Of a stretch of 64,000 nucleotides of DNA, positions 1 through 9,036 are shown piece after piece. The stretch lies in NCBI RefSeq assembly GCF_900182705.1, contig NZ_FXTP01000012.1, positions 119,842-183,841 on the forward strand, written 5' to 3'. Position numbers and translations under genes: made by a program. Position 1 is the stretch's first letter. The number at the start of each line of letters is the position of its first letter. The notes beneath the pieces were generated by a model that worked only from the letters and a program-made list of their open reading frames with translations, ran no database searches and was not told the DNA's origin. This DNA comes from Gracilimonas mengyeensis. GTDB lineage: Bacteria; Bacteroidota; Rhodothermia; Balneolales; Balneolaceae.

Positions 1-65
1 AACCAAACTTCCACAAGCGCGATAGCAGCCCATTTTATTCAACCTAAAAGAATGTTCCTGGAATT

Positions 66-287
66 TTATTTGCCCGTTTTCTTCCACGGGTACCACTCCT
101 TTGCTTTTTGATTGCTGGCATGTAACAGGTAGGCAAAAAGTATCAGCAAGGGGATAGTGATAATCATGTTCATTAATTCGCCGGAGGAATATAGCTCAAT
201 CATATACAGACCTGTACCCACCGTCAATACGGTGAATACAATAATCAACAACAAATATAAGTAGTAGTTTTGCTTGCTTTTATCCAA
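66..287 (-). CDS. small two-helix membrane protein, unknown function
   Basis: A 73-residue protein with two hydrophobic segments (about residues 9-30 and 40-57) and a basic C-terminus ending in WKKTGK. It probably sits in the inner membrane. I do not recognise a family. The start is a TTG at 285-287, chosen because an AGGAGG Shine-Dalgarno sequence (294-299 on this strand) lies five bases upstream and there is no better ATG. It is transcribed towards the window edge, so any operon partner downstream is not visible. Confidence 0.6.
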   Translation of the reverse strand: MDKSKQNYYLYLLLIIVFTVLTVGTGLYMIELYSSGELMNMIITIPLLILFAYLLHASNQKAKEWYPWKKTGK

Positions 288-391
288 CTATACCTCCTCT
301 TTATTTGTCTGGTTTTCTCGATAAGTAAAATCACTTTAATATAAATTATAACTGAAATCAGAGGCTTGAGCAACTTTAGCTTTAAAAGAAC

Positions 392-1501
392 TTATATAGC
401 CTTTAAGATTTCGGGATATAAATCCTCAATATTCTCACCGGGAGATTTGTTGGTATAGATCTGGATAAGGGAATCTTCAAAAGATCTGAAACGAATAAAT
501 CCGCGATCTCCTTCCATTTTGGAAATTGTGATCTCTCTGATCTGGCTGGCAATATGTTCAGGATACCTTTCAGAAATATAAATATCATACACCGCCCAGG
601 TCATGTATTCGTTGAATACCATATAATGGCTTGAATATACCGTATTGCTTGGCTTTTCATCTTTCCAGTTATTTAAATCTCCCATCGCCTTCTTTAACTC
701 ATCCCGGAATTCCTCGGTAACCGGGTTCACATAGTTATGGTCAATCTCTGTGAAAACATGCCGAATGTTATAAGCAATATTTAAGGTGTCCATGGAATGA
801 ATTTCCGGATTTAGGGCAGGAACAAACATCAGGGTTTCTTTATATGTATCTGTTTTAAACCGGCGGGTACTGTGGCTCCCTCCCGTAAGCGGAGAAATGA
901 TGATTTTGTAGCAATCGTACCGGGCAGAAAACTGGTTTTCCAACCAATCCCACATATCCTGCACCGGGATGATAGCATCGTATAAGGCAATCTGGTTTTC
1001 ATAAAAACCGGCATGGGCTGTATAAAAATCGTTGAAATTGGATTCATATGAGAAAGCCTGGACATCATCTAAGAAATCCTTAAAAATATCGTATTGCGAA
1101 ATGCTTGTGTAGGTTTCTTTAAGGCTTATCTCCTCATTTACCATCTTGTAGGCATAGCTGTTATCCCTGAACGCATAATTCTCGATATAGTCTGATTCGG
1201 AATAGCTATAGTTTGAGAATATTCTCGAGGAGTTATAGTCGTTGAAATAGTCAAGGACTTCCTGGAAATACGAGGTCCTCTTCTCAATAAAATAATCGGA
1301 TCTCTGCCGTTGAAATTTTACCGCCATCACCACATGCGCCAGCTCGTATACTTTTGGCACTTCAATCACATATCTACCCTTATGCTCCGAAATATAATCT
1401 TCTGAGAAATATGCCTTTACAAGCGGAGTATCATCATTCCTGACACAGGACCCCATAAAACCGCTTATAATCAGCAGAAAAAATACAGTTCTTACACGCA
1501 T
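392..1501 (-). CDS. lipoprotein of unknown function, 369 aa
   Basis: The N-terminus MRVRTVFFLLIISGFMGSC is a signal peptide with a lipobox-type cysteine at residue 19, so this is predicted to be a lipoprotein exported to the periplasm or outer membrane. The rest is rich in Tyr, Asp and Glu with no repeat or transmembrane segment. Residues about 85-125 hold clustered acidic and aromatic residues (SYSESDYIENY). A stretch near residue 250 (RHVFTEIDHNYVNP) resembles the metal-ligand region of DUF4932-type putative metalloproteins, but this is only an impression. It is monocistronic as far as can be seen. Confidence 0.75.
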   Translation of the reverse strand: MRVRTVFFLLIISGFMGSCVRNDDTPLVKAYFSEDYISEHKGRYVIEVPKVYELAHVVMAVKFQRQRSDYFIEKRTSYFQEVLDYFNDYNSSRIFSNYSYSESDYIENYAFRDNSYAYKMVNEEISLKETYTSISQYDIFKDFLDDVQAFSYESNFNDFYTAHAGFYENQIALYDAIIPVQDMWDWLENQFSARYDCYKIIISPLTGGSHSTRRFKTDTYKETLMFVPALNPEIHSMDTLNIAYNIRHVFTEIDHNYVNPVTEEFRDELKKAMGDLNNWKDEKPSNTVYSSHYMVFNEYMTWAVYDIYISERYPEHIASQIREITISKMEGDRGFIRFRSFEDSLIQIYTNKSPGENIEDLYPEILKAI

Positions 1502-1621
1502 AGCCCCCGCGGTTAAATAGTACAGAACTTAGCAAGCTGATTATTTGCTAAAAATATGAAGTCAGGATGAAGTTTGATGCATTTTGGCTCAAACTATAGA
1601 ACATCTACTACCCAATTTGTT

Positions 1622-2010
1622 CTAACCCCACGGATTAATCAACTCAACACCGGTAGCTTCCATATCCCGCTTATTTCGGGTAACCACCGCTAAATCGTGA
1701 ACAAGCGCGGTAGCTGCAATTAAAGCATCAATGGCAGGAACAGGCGTCCCCGTTTGTTGACTACTTTCATTCCTATAGCCAAAACACGGTTTTTAAAACC
1801 GAATGATAAATCTTCTTGTACCCAGTTATTCAATTTTTGCTTCTTTTTGGAATCAGGCAACTTTTCGATTCCTTTTCTTAGCTCTACAAATGTAATTACA
1901 CTCAGGTACATGGATAGCTCTTCGTGTTCTTCAAACCATTTTAGGACCTGAGCACTGGGCTTCTTTTTTACCAGCTCAGAAATACAGCAGGTATCGATCA
2001 GATAACCCAT
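1622..2010 (-). pseudogene. PIN-domain (VapC-like) toxin, frameshifted near its C-terminus
   Basis: The N-terminal part MGYLIDTCCISELVKK is a PIN-domain start with the first catalytic Asp (D6) and a following Glu. VapC-like proteins are Mg-dependent RNases. In the starting frame the protein ends early at 1720 with an unrelated tail (RGRLFLPLML). In the next frame the expected PIN C-terminus continues, GTPVPAIDALIAATALVH, followed by VVTRNKRDMEATGVELINPW, and stops at 1622-1624. Restoring one A in the run at about 1750-1755 (AACAAAC to AACAAAAC, read on the minus strand) rejoins the two parts. The toxin is therefore probably broken, unless the lesion is a sequencing error or is recoded. It overlaps the antitoxin gene by 13 bases. 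Confidence 0.8.
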
Positions 2011-2267
2011 AACTCAATATCTCGAGCCAGTGATTTGTCCCGCCTGACATCTAATTGAATCACAAAAAGAAGAGATTCTTGGAAAAAATCTACTAATGAA
2101 TTTTTCGGCCTCTCCAGCTTTTGATAATCTTTTGCTGAAAGAACCACGACACTGTCTTTCCCATGTTTGGTAACGGTTTGGGGGCCTTCCTGATTAGCCT
2201 TTCTGACTACTTCACTAAATTTATTTTTGGCCTCTTGCAGTTGCCACTTTTTTCTTTTTGTAGTCAT
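1998..2267 (-). CDS. Phd/YefM-family antitoxin
   Basis: A type II antitoxin of the prevent-host-death family. WQLQEAKNKFSEVVRKA is the classic N-terminal Phd DNA-binding segment, followed by GPQTVTKHGKDSVVVLSAKDYQKL. These proteins bind and neutralise the partner toxin and repress the operon. I prefer the second Met (MTTKRKKW, codon at 2265-2267) to the upstream Met at 2279, because Phd proteins usually begin 5-10 residues before the WxLxEAK motif and a GGAGG (2271-2275 on this strand) lies just upstream. The gene lies immediately before and overlaps the PIN toxin gene, the usual antitoxin-first order. The C-terminus (RRDKSLARDIEL) is the likely toxin-binding tail. Confidence 0.85.
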   Translation of the reverse strand: MTTKRKKWQLQEAKNKFSEVVRKANQEGPQTVTKHGKDSVVVLSAKDYQKLERPKNSLVDFFQESLLFVIQLDVRRDKSLARDIELWVI

Positions 2268-2385
2268 GAAAACCTCCAATTCGTCTAGTCTGTCTAGAAT
2301 CTACACCATTCCAACAATTTTTGGAAAAGGAAATTTTGGAGTACTAATACGTTAAATTAGAAATTAGATCTGAAACAAAAAGCCC

Positions 2386-4416
2386 TTACTCCTCTTCCGC
2401 AAACCGAACAGCTACACCGCCGCCTTTGGCCAGGTTGAGTTTCAGCACAGAATCAGCGGTTACATCTTGCAGGGATTTTTTAAGGGGATAAGGATTGGTA
2501 TCCCAGTCGGCATCTTCCCCATCGGCCCAGATTTCGGCCTGGTAGGTTTTACCTTCTTCCAGGAAATCGAGATTGATCGTGAAATCACGGGCTTCTTCAT
2601 CAGTGATTCCGCCTAAGTACCAATCGCCAGAGTTACGGTCTTTACGGACTACCACCACATATTCCCCGATTTCAGCTTCGGGTACCAGCGTTTTTTCCCA
2701 ATCCACCGGCACCACTTTCACCCAGTCGAGGGCATCGGGATGGGCTTCCAGATTTTTGGGGAGATCAGCCACCATTTGCAAGGGACTGTAAATCACCACA
2801 TACAAGGCCAGCTCTTTAGCAAGCGTATGTATCAAGCGGTTGTTATTCGGGTTTTCGGGCTTATCAGTGAGCAACAGGTTGAACACGCCCGGTGTGTAAT
2901 CAAAGGGACTAACCAACCCACGTGTAAACGGTACGATAGTAGTGTACGAAGGAGGATTTCCGCCGTCCTCCGACCACGCATTGTATTCCTGTCCGCGAGC
3001 CCCTTCACGGGTCATCATATTGGGCCAGGTGCGCCGGATACCGGTATCTTTAATAGGTTCATGTACATCCAGCATAATCTTCGACTCAGCCGCTTTCTTC
3101 ACAATATCGCGATAGTGGCGCACCATAAATTGCCCGTGATGCCATTCGCCACCATCCACAAAATCGCCTACATAGCCGGTTTTAACGGTGTGAACACCCA
3201 GCCGGTTGTACAAGGCAAAAGCGGCATCCACCTGGGCTTCATAATTGGCAATACCCGCTGAAGTTTCATGATGACCTATCAGCTGTACACCCAAAGAATC
3301 GGCATATGCGGCCACTTCTTCCAAATCAAAATCAGGATAGGCTTCAGTAAAACTGAATACATCGCCATTCTCGAACCAGCTTCCATCCCAGCCTTTATTC
3401 CATCCTTCCACCAGTGTACCCTGAAATCCATGCTTGGCGGTAAAATCCAGCATCTCTTTGGCATATTCGGTGGTAGCTCCGTGCTTCGGACCCGACTCCC
3501 AGGTCTTGGTGCCAAGGTGCATATCCCACCAAATGCCGGTGTACTTACCCGGCTTAATCCAATCGGCACCATCCAGTTTGGAGGGCTCGTTCAGGTTCAG
3601 CATCAAATAATTAGTCATTAAGTCACCCGCCGTTTCACCAAGAGCGATAGTCCGCCAGGGTGATTGGTGAGGAGCCGAGCCTCGAACTTTATCTCCATTT
3701 AGCCATGGAACCAAATCCACTTCCAGCGAATCATTGCCTTTGTTAGCGATCGTCATACTTGCGAAATCGGTGAGGGCGGCTTCATGGATGCTCAGGTGCA
3801 GGCCCTCATCGGTTTTCATGGTGAAAGGCGTATGCACCGTATCAATTTCAGAAACACGGGTTTCGTTAAACAAATGCTCGTAGCGATTTAACTGATAGGC
3901 CCCAATCCACCAACTGGTATGATCGGCGGGTAAATTGAATTCCGTGATTTCATCGGTGATCACAAAACCCTGCAATCCCTCTTGTTCCGGCCATTCGTAG
4001 CGAAAACCAATGCCGTCATCATACAGCCTAAACACCAAATTCATCCGTTGGCGGGAAAAATCTCTGGACAGGTAAAATTTTACTTCTGTGTAGTGATTTC
4101 GAATTTCCTTTTCCTCCCCCCAGGGCTGTGTCCAATCCTCATCCACATCCGAATTTTCCACATACTCTAAAGTCAACCCTTCACTCAAGTCGGCTTCTTC
4201 AAAAACCACCCCAAGACGAGAAGGCAAAACCAACGGCTTACCTTTGTACGCAAGGCTATAGGTAGGCGTACCTCCTGTCAATGAAAAAATCATCTCTAAA
4301 TCTCCATTCGGCGATGCTATTTCGTCGTAGTAATCCATACTTCCAATTTGATTTTTAGATGAACACATCGATAAGAAAGGGACGAGCAATAACAGTAGTA
4401 GTTGTTTAATCTTCAT
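2386..4416 (-). CDS. glycoside hydrolase family 97 (SusB-like alpha-glucosidase)
   Basis: About 676 residues starting at MKIKQLLLLLLVPF, a lipoprotein signal with Cys in FLSMCSS; upstream Met codons in the same frame give no signal peptide, so the start at 4416 is preferred. The N-terminal beta domain carries the GH97 opening (SPNGDLEMIFSLTGG, TPTYSLAYKGKPL). The barrel contains HTVKTGYVGDF, LDVHEPIKDTGIRRTWPN and MTREGARGQEYN, holding the conserved acidic residues. In retaining GH97 enzymes a catalytic Asp stands in a KVDFMD-type motif; here it reads KTGYVG, as I recall for inverting SusB, so inverting cleavage of alpha-glucosides is inferred. It probably acts in the periplasm on maltooligosaccharides. 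It is not next to susCD genes. Confidence 0.92.
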   Translation of the reverse strand: MKIKQLLLLLLVPFLSMCSSKNQIGSMDYYDEIASPNGDLEMIFSLTGGTPTYSLAYKGKPLVLPSRLGVVFEEADLSEGLTLEYVENSDVDEDWTQPWGEEKEIRNHYTEVKFYLSRDFSRQRMNLVFRLYDDGIGFRYEWPEQEGLQGFVITDEITEFNLPADHTSWWIGAYQLNRYEHLFNETRVSEIDTVHTPFTMKTDEGLHLSIHEAALTDFASMTIANKGNDSLEVDLVPWLNGDKVRGSAPHQSPWRTIALGETAGDLMTNYLMLNLNEPSKLDGADWIKPGKYTGIWWDMHLGTKTWESGPKHGATTEYAKEMLDFTAKHGFQGTLVEGWNKGWDGSWFENGDVFSFTEAYPDFDLEEVAAYADSLGVQLIGHHETSAGIANYEAQVDAAFALYNRLGVHTVKTGYVGDFVDGGEWHHGQFMVRHYRDIVKKAAESKIMLDVHEPIKDTGIRRTWPNMMTREGARGQEYNAWSEDGGNPPSYTTIVPFTRGLVSPFDYTPGVFNLLLTDKPENPNNNRLIHTLAKELALYVVIYSPLQMVADLPKNLEAHPDALDWVKVVPVDWEKTLVPEAEIGEYVVVVRKDRNSGDWYLGGITDEEARDFTINLDFLEEGKTYQAEIWADGEDADWDTNPYPLKKSLQDVTADSVLKLNLAKGGGVAVRFAEEE

Positions 4417-4551
4417 GGACGTTGCCTGAGTTAGCGGATACAATAAACAGCCTGAAGTTACCAAACTACAGGCTCTAAATCTTACCGAATAAGCTGCATG
4501 ATTGCATAAAAAAAGAGCCCTTGACTGACCACAATCTCTTCTGGTTTGTAC

Positions 4552-5271
4552 TTAATACTCTTGAACGTAACGCTCTTGTAAAGGACTGTTTTGCACGATT
4601 TCGCGACTGATTTTCTCAAAAATCTGGATGTAGGTAATACGGCCGGGGCGACCTGATAAAACCTCACTTTCGCGTACAAGCCCATAGCCGGCAACCCGCT
4701 CTCTTTGGTTGTCCCAAATCACATATTTAAACTTAATCACCAGCTCAATAAACAAGTCGTTATTGCCTCCAATAGGTTTTGACTGCTCCTCAACCTGGCC
4801 TATCTGCCAATTGATGCTTTGAATGAGCAAACTAAAATCCGTTTCCATTTCATCGGTTACAAGTTTACCCGCTTCAGGGACCAACAACTTTAATTCTTCT
4901 TTATCGTTGATCGGCAGGCTTTGGTTTGAAAAGTCAACTTCCTCAGAAAGTTCTACCGATTCGTCGGCCATCACGTTGTTTACCTCACCCGTAGTGGTTT
5001 CGGAAAACGACAAAGCAAAATACTTTATAAAGGTTTGTTTATTGGCAAAATTGATGAGGCTGTAATTCTCGGGGGCATAGTTAAGGTGCTGCTGCCATAC
5101 CGAATCTTCAACAAGGTCTTCGGTGAGTGGAAAAATAGTTACGGAAGTGTCAAAAGCTTTAGCCCGGTTTTGATATTCGGGATTCAGAACATATTGGCTG
5201 CCAGTGGAAGCACACCCTGCCGTGATAAACAGAAGGAACAGAGCAAATACTGCAATTTTAGATGTATTCAT
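4552..5271 (-). CDS. lipoprotein of unknown function, 239 aa
   Basis: MNTSKIAVFALFLLFITAGC is a lipoprotein signal peptide with lipobox Cys at residue 20, followed by ASTGSQYV. The mature part is mixed alpha/beta with a conserved-looking end (VKFKYVIWDNQRERVAGYGLVRES). I recognise no family. It lies on the same strand as and upstream of the GH97 gene with a gap of about 135 bases, so co-transcription is possible but unproven. Confidence 0.75.
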   Translation of the reverse strand: MNTSKIAVFALFLLFITAGCASTGSQYVLNPEYQNRAKAFDTSVTIFPLTEDLVEDSVWQQHLNYAPENYSLINFANKQTFIKYFALSFSETTTGEVNNVMADESVELSEEVDFSNQSLPINDKEELKLLVPEAGKLVTDEMETDFSLLIQSINWQIGQVEEQSKPIGGNNDLFIELVIKFKYVIWDNQRERVAGYGLVRESEVLSGRPGRITYIQIFEKISREIVQNSPLQERYVQEY

Positions 5272-5476
5272 GTTAAACAGAGAAAGAATAATTTTTAGTC
5301 AGCCCGAAAGGTAAGAAAACATCCTACTTAAGGTTGGAAAAAAATGTTTCTTTTATACCTTTCACAACTACTTACTCAGCCAAAAAGAACTAAATCAGAC
5401 TCGCGTTCGTTGAAGGATAGCCTATGAGAAAGGAACGGTATTTACTGAAAATCACTTTTATCAATCACACAAAGTC

Positions 5477-6091
5477 ATGCTAAAATATTTAATTATACCG
5501 GGACTGATATTAAGTTTAGGTTCCATATCATTATCAGCTCAACAAAAGGAGAAGAACTTGGAAAAAGCGACATTTGGCGCCGGCTGTTTTTGGTGCGTTG
5601 AAGCTATTTACGAACTGGTTGAAGGTGTAGACCATGTGGAAGCCGGTTACTCTGGCGGACACGTAGAAGATCCTACGTATCGAGAAGTAACTTCAGGGCG
5701 CACCGGTCATGCCGAGGTAGCACGCATCCACTACGATCCCGACGTTATTTCTTATGAAGAATTGCTGGAAGTACTGTGGCATACGCACAACCCTACCACG
5801 CTTAACCGTCAGGGAAATGATGTTGGGCCTCAGTACCGATCCGTGATTTTTTATCACAACAAAGAGCAAAAAGAGATTGCCGAAAAATCCCTCAAAAAAA
5901 CCGACGAATCGGATTTATGGGATGACCCAATTGTTACCAAAATTCAGCCTCTCGAAAATTACTACACGGCCGAAAACTATCACCAGAATTATTTTGAGAA
6001 TAACCCGAATGCGGGCTACTGCTCTATTGTAATTGCCCCGAAAGTTAAGAAATTCAAAAAAGAATTTTCTCATCTCCTGAAAGACTCGTAA
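5477..6091 (+). CDS. msrA: peptide-methionine (S)-S-oxide reductase, exported
   Basis: MsrA reduces the S-epimer of methionine sulfoxide in proteins. The active-site motif GCFWC is at residues 36-40, with catalytic Cys37. It is followed by the family segments GYSGG, PTYREVTSGRTGHAE, HNPTTLNRQGNDVGPQYRS and the C-terminal ENYHQNYF. The N-terminus (LIIPGLILSLGSISLSAQQ) is a signal peptide, so the enzyme should act in the periplasm. No MsrB domain or msrB gene is adjacent. The C-terminal region has one more Cys (AGYC) that could serve as recycling cysteine. It appears monocistronic. Confidence 0.95.
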   Translation: MLKYLIIPGLILSLGSISLSAQQKEKNLEKATFGAGCFWCVEAIYELVEGVDHVEAGYSGGHVEDPTYREVTSGRTGHAEVARIHYDPDVISYEELLEVLWHTHNPTTLNRQGNDVGPQYRSVIFYHNKEQKEIAEKSLKKTDESDLWDDPIVTKIQPLENYYTAENYHQNYFENNPNAGYCSIVIAPKVKKFKKEFSHLLKDS

Positions 6092-6169
6092 TTGGCTGAA
6101 GTATTTTTAATTGATGTACTGTGATTATTGATGAACTCACATCACGGTACATCAACTACATCACCACCC

Positions 6170-7321
6170 TCAAAGTTTGGCTTTTTCCTTGTGTAGCTTC
6201 TCGCTTACTTCCTGATAGAAGTTCTCATACTCTTTCACCACTACATCCTGGTTAAAACGGGTAGCCTGTTCACGGGCATTTTCTGACATTTGCTTGTGCA
6301 ATTCGGGATTACCAAGGATCTCCACCCCATATTTTGCCATACAATCTACATCATCCAAATCACAAAGGTAGCCTGTTTCACCGTGGATATTCACTTCCGG
6401 CAATCCACCAATATTGGAGCTAATGACGGGCACACTACAACTCATCGCTTCCAGTGCTGCCAGACCAAAAGTCTCGGAGCCTGAAGGTATCAAGAACAGG
6501 TCGGCAATGGAAAGCACTTCTTCAACTTCTTCCAGCTTGCCTAAAAAGCGCACGTGTTCGCAGATACCAAGATCACGGCACTGCTGTTCGGCTTTCTGGC
6601 GATCGGGGCCATCCCCCACCAATAACAGTTTGGAAGGAATACCATGCTCCAGAATTTTGGAAAATACGGTTACTACTTCCGGCACACGTTTCACTTTTCT
6701 AAAGTTTGATACGTGTACTACTACCTTTTCATCATTGGGGCAGATTGCTTTCTTAAAATGACTTTTGTTTGATTTCTTGAAACGATCCAGATCAATAAAG
6801 TTGGGAATAACTTTAATATCCTGCTTGATATTGAAGCGGTCGTAGGTCTCTTGCTTTAGGTATTCGGATACGGCCGTTACCCCATCACTTTTATCGATAG
6901 AAAACTCCACTACATGTTTGTAACTGGGATCACTGCCCACTAAAGTGATGTCCGTGCCATGCAGGGTGGTTATAACCGGCACATGTTGAGCCTTTTCGGC
7001 CATAATCTGTTTTGCGAGGTAGGCACTGGTGGCATGCGGGAGGGCATAATGTACGTGCAATAAATCCAAATCCTGGTACTCAATCAGGTTTACCATTTGA
7101 GTAGCCAGAGCCAGGTCATAGGGCGGGTAATCAAACAGCGGGTAGGAATTGATGGATACTTCATGATACGTGATGCCGGTTTCGAGCGTGTCGAGCCGGG
7201 CAGGCCGGGCGTAACTTAACATGTGAATATTATGGCCGTGTTTGGCAAGATTTTTGGCAAGTTCGGTGGCAACCACGCCGCTGCCGCCGAATGTGGGGTA
7301 ACAAACAATTCCTATATTCAT
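6170..7321 (-). CDS. bshA: N-acetyl-alpha-D-glucosaminyl L-malate synthase (bacillithiol)
   Basis: A GT4-family glycosyltransferase of 383 residues. The N-terminal domain shows MNIGIVCYPTFGGSGVVATEL, the usual BshA opening, followed by HVHYALPHATSAYLA. The C-terminal Rossmann domain has VHVSNFRKVKRVPEVV, the donor-binding PSGSETFGLAALEAMSC with the EX7E motif, and SSNIGGLPEVNIHGETG. BshA transfers GlcNAc from UDP-GlcNAc to L-malate as the first step of bacillithiol synthesis, known from Firmicutes and Bacteroidota. The other bacillithiol genes (bshB, bshC) are not in this window. Transcribed alone. Confidence 0.93.
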   Translation of the reverse strand: MNIGIVCYPTFGGSGVVATELAKNLAKHGHNIHMLSYARPARLDTLETGITYHEVSINSYPLFDYPPYDLALATQMVNLIEYQDLDLLHVHYALPHATSAYLAKQIMAEKAQHVPVITTLHGTDITLVGSDPSYKHVVEFSIDKSDGVTAVSEYLKQETYDRFNIKQDIKVIPNFIDLDRFKKSNKSHFKKAICPNDEKVVVHVSNFRKVKRVPEVVTVFSKILEHGIPSKLLLVGDGPDRQKAEQQCRDLGICEHVRFLGKLEEVEEVLSIADLFLIPSGSETFGLAALEAMSCSVPVISSNIGGLPEVNIHGETGYLCDLDDVDCMAKYGVEILGNPELHKQMSENAREQATRFNQDVVVKEYENFYQEVSEKLHKEKAKL

Positions 7322-7571
7322 TCCAACAAGCTAAAAGATATTTATTTTATTGCTATTGAGATAACACTCAAGGTAGGCAAAGTATTTTTGTGATGGTAAA
7401 ACTAACATAAGCTTTTACAGATGGGTTCGGTTTTTGATGTATTATTGTTGATTGCTGATTGATGAATTAAGCCCGGAGCCATCTGCTAATCTGAAATTTG
7501 CACTCTGCAATCTATTTACCACCTCATAATTTTTTACCTTTACTGAAAAACAAGATCATATCACATCAAGG

Positions 7572-7775
7572 ATGAAAGAAGTAGCTTCCTACAAATTAGG
7601 CAAGGTCCAAGTCACCATCACCAAAACAGAAAAGCCCAACCGGTTAAAAGTGGAATGTTTTGATGGCGAATATCACTCGGAATTTAGCGTCAGCGAGTAT
7701 GAATTCAACAACTACCGTCGCCTGATGAACCAGCGCATCACCCAGGCCTACGCCAATGCCGACGAGGAAGAATAG
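7572..7775 (+). CDS. small conserved-looking protein of unknown function, 67 aa
   Basis: A short hydrophilic protein, MKEVASYKLGKVQVTITKTE, which looks like a two- or three-stranded beta sheet followed by a helix (FNNYRRLMNQRITQAYAN). It has no signal peptide or membrane segment. An AAGGA ribosome-binding sequence (7567-7571) stands directly before the ATG. Codon use resembles the neighbouring real genes. Function unknown. Confidence 0.65.
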   Translation: MKEVASYKLGKVQVTITKTEKPNRLKVECFDGEYHSEFSVSEYEFNNYRRLMNQRITQAYANADEEE

Positions 7776-8160
7776 GGGTTTAAAGGATTGAAAATTAAAG
7801 ATTCAAAATTGAAGATTTTAGATTGGCAGATTATTCTCCCCGTAATAGATCAGTAGCTATAAAAACAGTGGGAAGAAAGTCTCTCCTTGAGGAGAGATCA
7901 ACCAATTCAAAAAGTTCTTGAATTGGTTGTGAGAGGTGTGAGTGCCAAAGGACATGACGCTTATTTCCAGCAACTAGAACCACTGGAACAAACACCCTCC
8001 GCGTATTTTAACAAGTTAAAATTCTGCACCTCCCTCAAGGGAGGATTTTTCACAGATGGAATTCAACAATTTAGCCAAGCGAATATAGTTCGTCTAATCA
8101 ATATCTGTGCAATGGACCATAGATTTTTGAATAAATCTAGAGTCAGTTATCTCCCAAATA
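7776..8160 (+). repeat. 385-bp intergenic stretch of palindromic debris
   Basis: No convincing gene. The stretch holds an AT-rich run of ATTCAAAATTGAAGATT type (7790-7825), a CTCTCCTTGAGGAGAG palindrome (7881-7896), a perfect 11-bp-stem hairpin with arms AACCAATTCAA and TTGAATTGGTT (7900-7928), and CCTCCCTCAAGGGAGG (8031-8046). Similar CTCCTT/AAGGAG palindromes recur at 13495-13510, 15710-15722 and 21061-21085, so this is a dispersed repeat type. An open frame starting at 7887 runs into the antisense of NAD kinase and is not believed. Confidence 0.55.
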
Positions 8161-9036
8161 TCACCCTCGCTGGCGTCGGGAATCCATGCCCCACATCAGT
8201 TTATTGCGCAGGGTTTCAAAGTAATCGTGTCCGGGCAGATGGATCAGGTTAAAGGTGAGTTCTGACCGAATGATATCTACCTCAAAAGGGAAACTGTCTA
8301 TATCGTGAATCTGTCCGTCATGAGAGAACACTACCCCACTTTCCTGTTGCTCCACAGAAATAGTTAAGGGAGAGTTTGAATTCAACACCAAGGGCCTTGT
8401 TGTTAGCGTATGCGGGTTGATGGGCGTCACAACAAACACTTCGGTGCCGGGGGCTACAATCGGTCCGCCGGACGAAAGGCTGTAGGCCGTGGAGCCGGTA
8501 GGCGAAGCCACAATCAACCCATCCGACCAGTACGTATTAATGAGACTGCCATTATATCGAGCCGTCACATTGATCATAGAAGTGGAATCACGCCGGGTAA
8601 ACAGAAATTCATTTAAGGCATGATAGGTATTGCCATCGGTATCGGTGGCCTTCAAAAAAGAGCGCTTGTCCAGGGTATAATTATTGTTGATCACGCATTG
8701 CAGCGCCTGTTCCAGCTCTTCATTTTGAGTGTTGGCCATAAAACCCAGCCGGCCGCTGTTAATTCCCAAAATAGGTTTTTCTGATTTCCGGCTTAAGCGT
8801 GCGGCATATAAAATCGTGCCATCGCCGCCCATCACTAAAACAACATCTGCCTTGGCTATGCTTTCCTCATCCGATGTTGTTTTCTCTAAAACGGATACAT
8901 CATCCACACCGGTTTTATCAAAAACTTCTCCATCGATACAAACTGATACTCCCCTTTTGGCTGCCCATTTCAATGCTACATTGAGCACCTCTTTCACTTC
9001 GTATTTGGTTGGATTGGCAATCACCCCAAACTTCAT
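8161..9036 (-). CDS. nadK: NAD kinase
   Basis: Phosphorylates NAD to NADP in the cytoplasm. The 291-residue protein has the diagnostic GGDGT motif (VLVMGGDGTILYAA), the NE/D motif region (HALNEFLFTRRD), the glycine-rich SPTGSTAYSLSSGGPIV, and PINPHTLTTRPLVL. Length and domain order fit the family. Its ATG overlaps the stop of the upstream solute-binding protein gene by four bases (ATGA, 9033-9036), so the two are translationally coupled. Confidence 0.95.
   Translation of the reverse strand: MKFGVIANPTKYEVKEVLNVALKWAAKRGVSVCIDGEVFDKTGVDDVSVLEKTTSDEESIAKADVVLVMGGDGTILYAARLSRKSEKPILGINSGRLGFMANTQNEELEQALQCVINNNYTLDKRSFLKATDTDGNTYHALNEFLFTRRDSTSMINVTARYNGSLINTYWSDGLIVASPTGSTAYSLSSGGPIVAPGTEVFVVTPINPHTLTTRPLVLNSNSPLTISVEQQESGVVFSHDGQIHDIDSFPFEVDIIRSELTFNLIHLPGHDYFETLRNKLMWGMDSRRQRG

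Noticed and set aside
2740..3261. 173-codon plus-strand frame inside the GH97 gene
   Set aside because: Antisense shadow of a complete glycosidase with all motifs.
7887..8252. 121-codon open frame before nadK
   Set aside because: Made of palindromic repeats and the antisense of the nadK 3' end; no ribosome-binding site.
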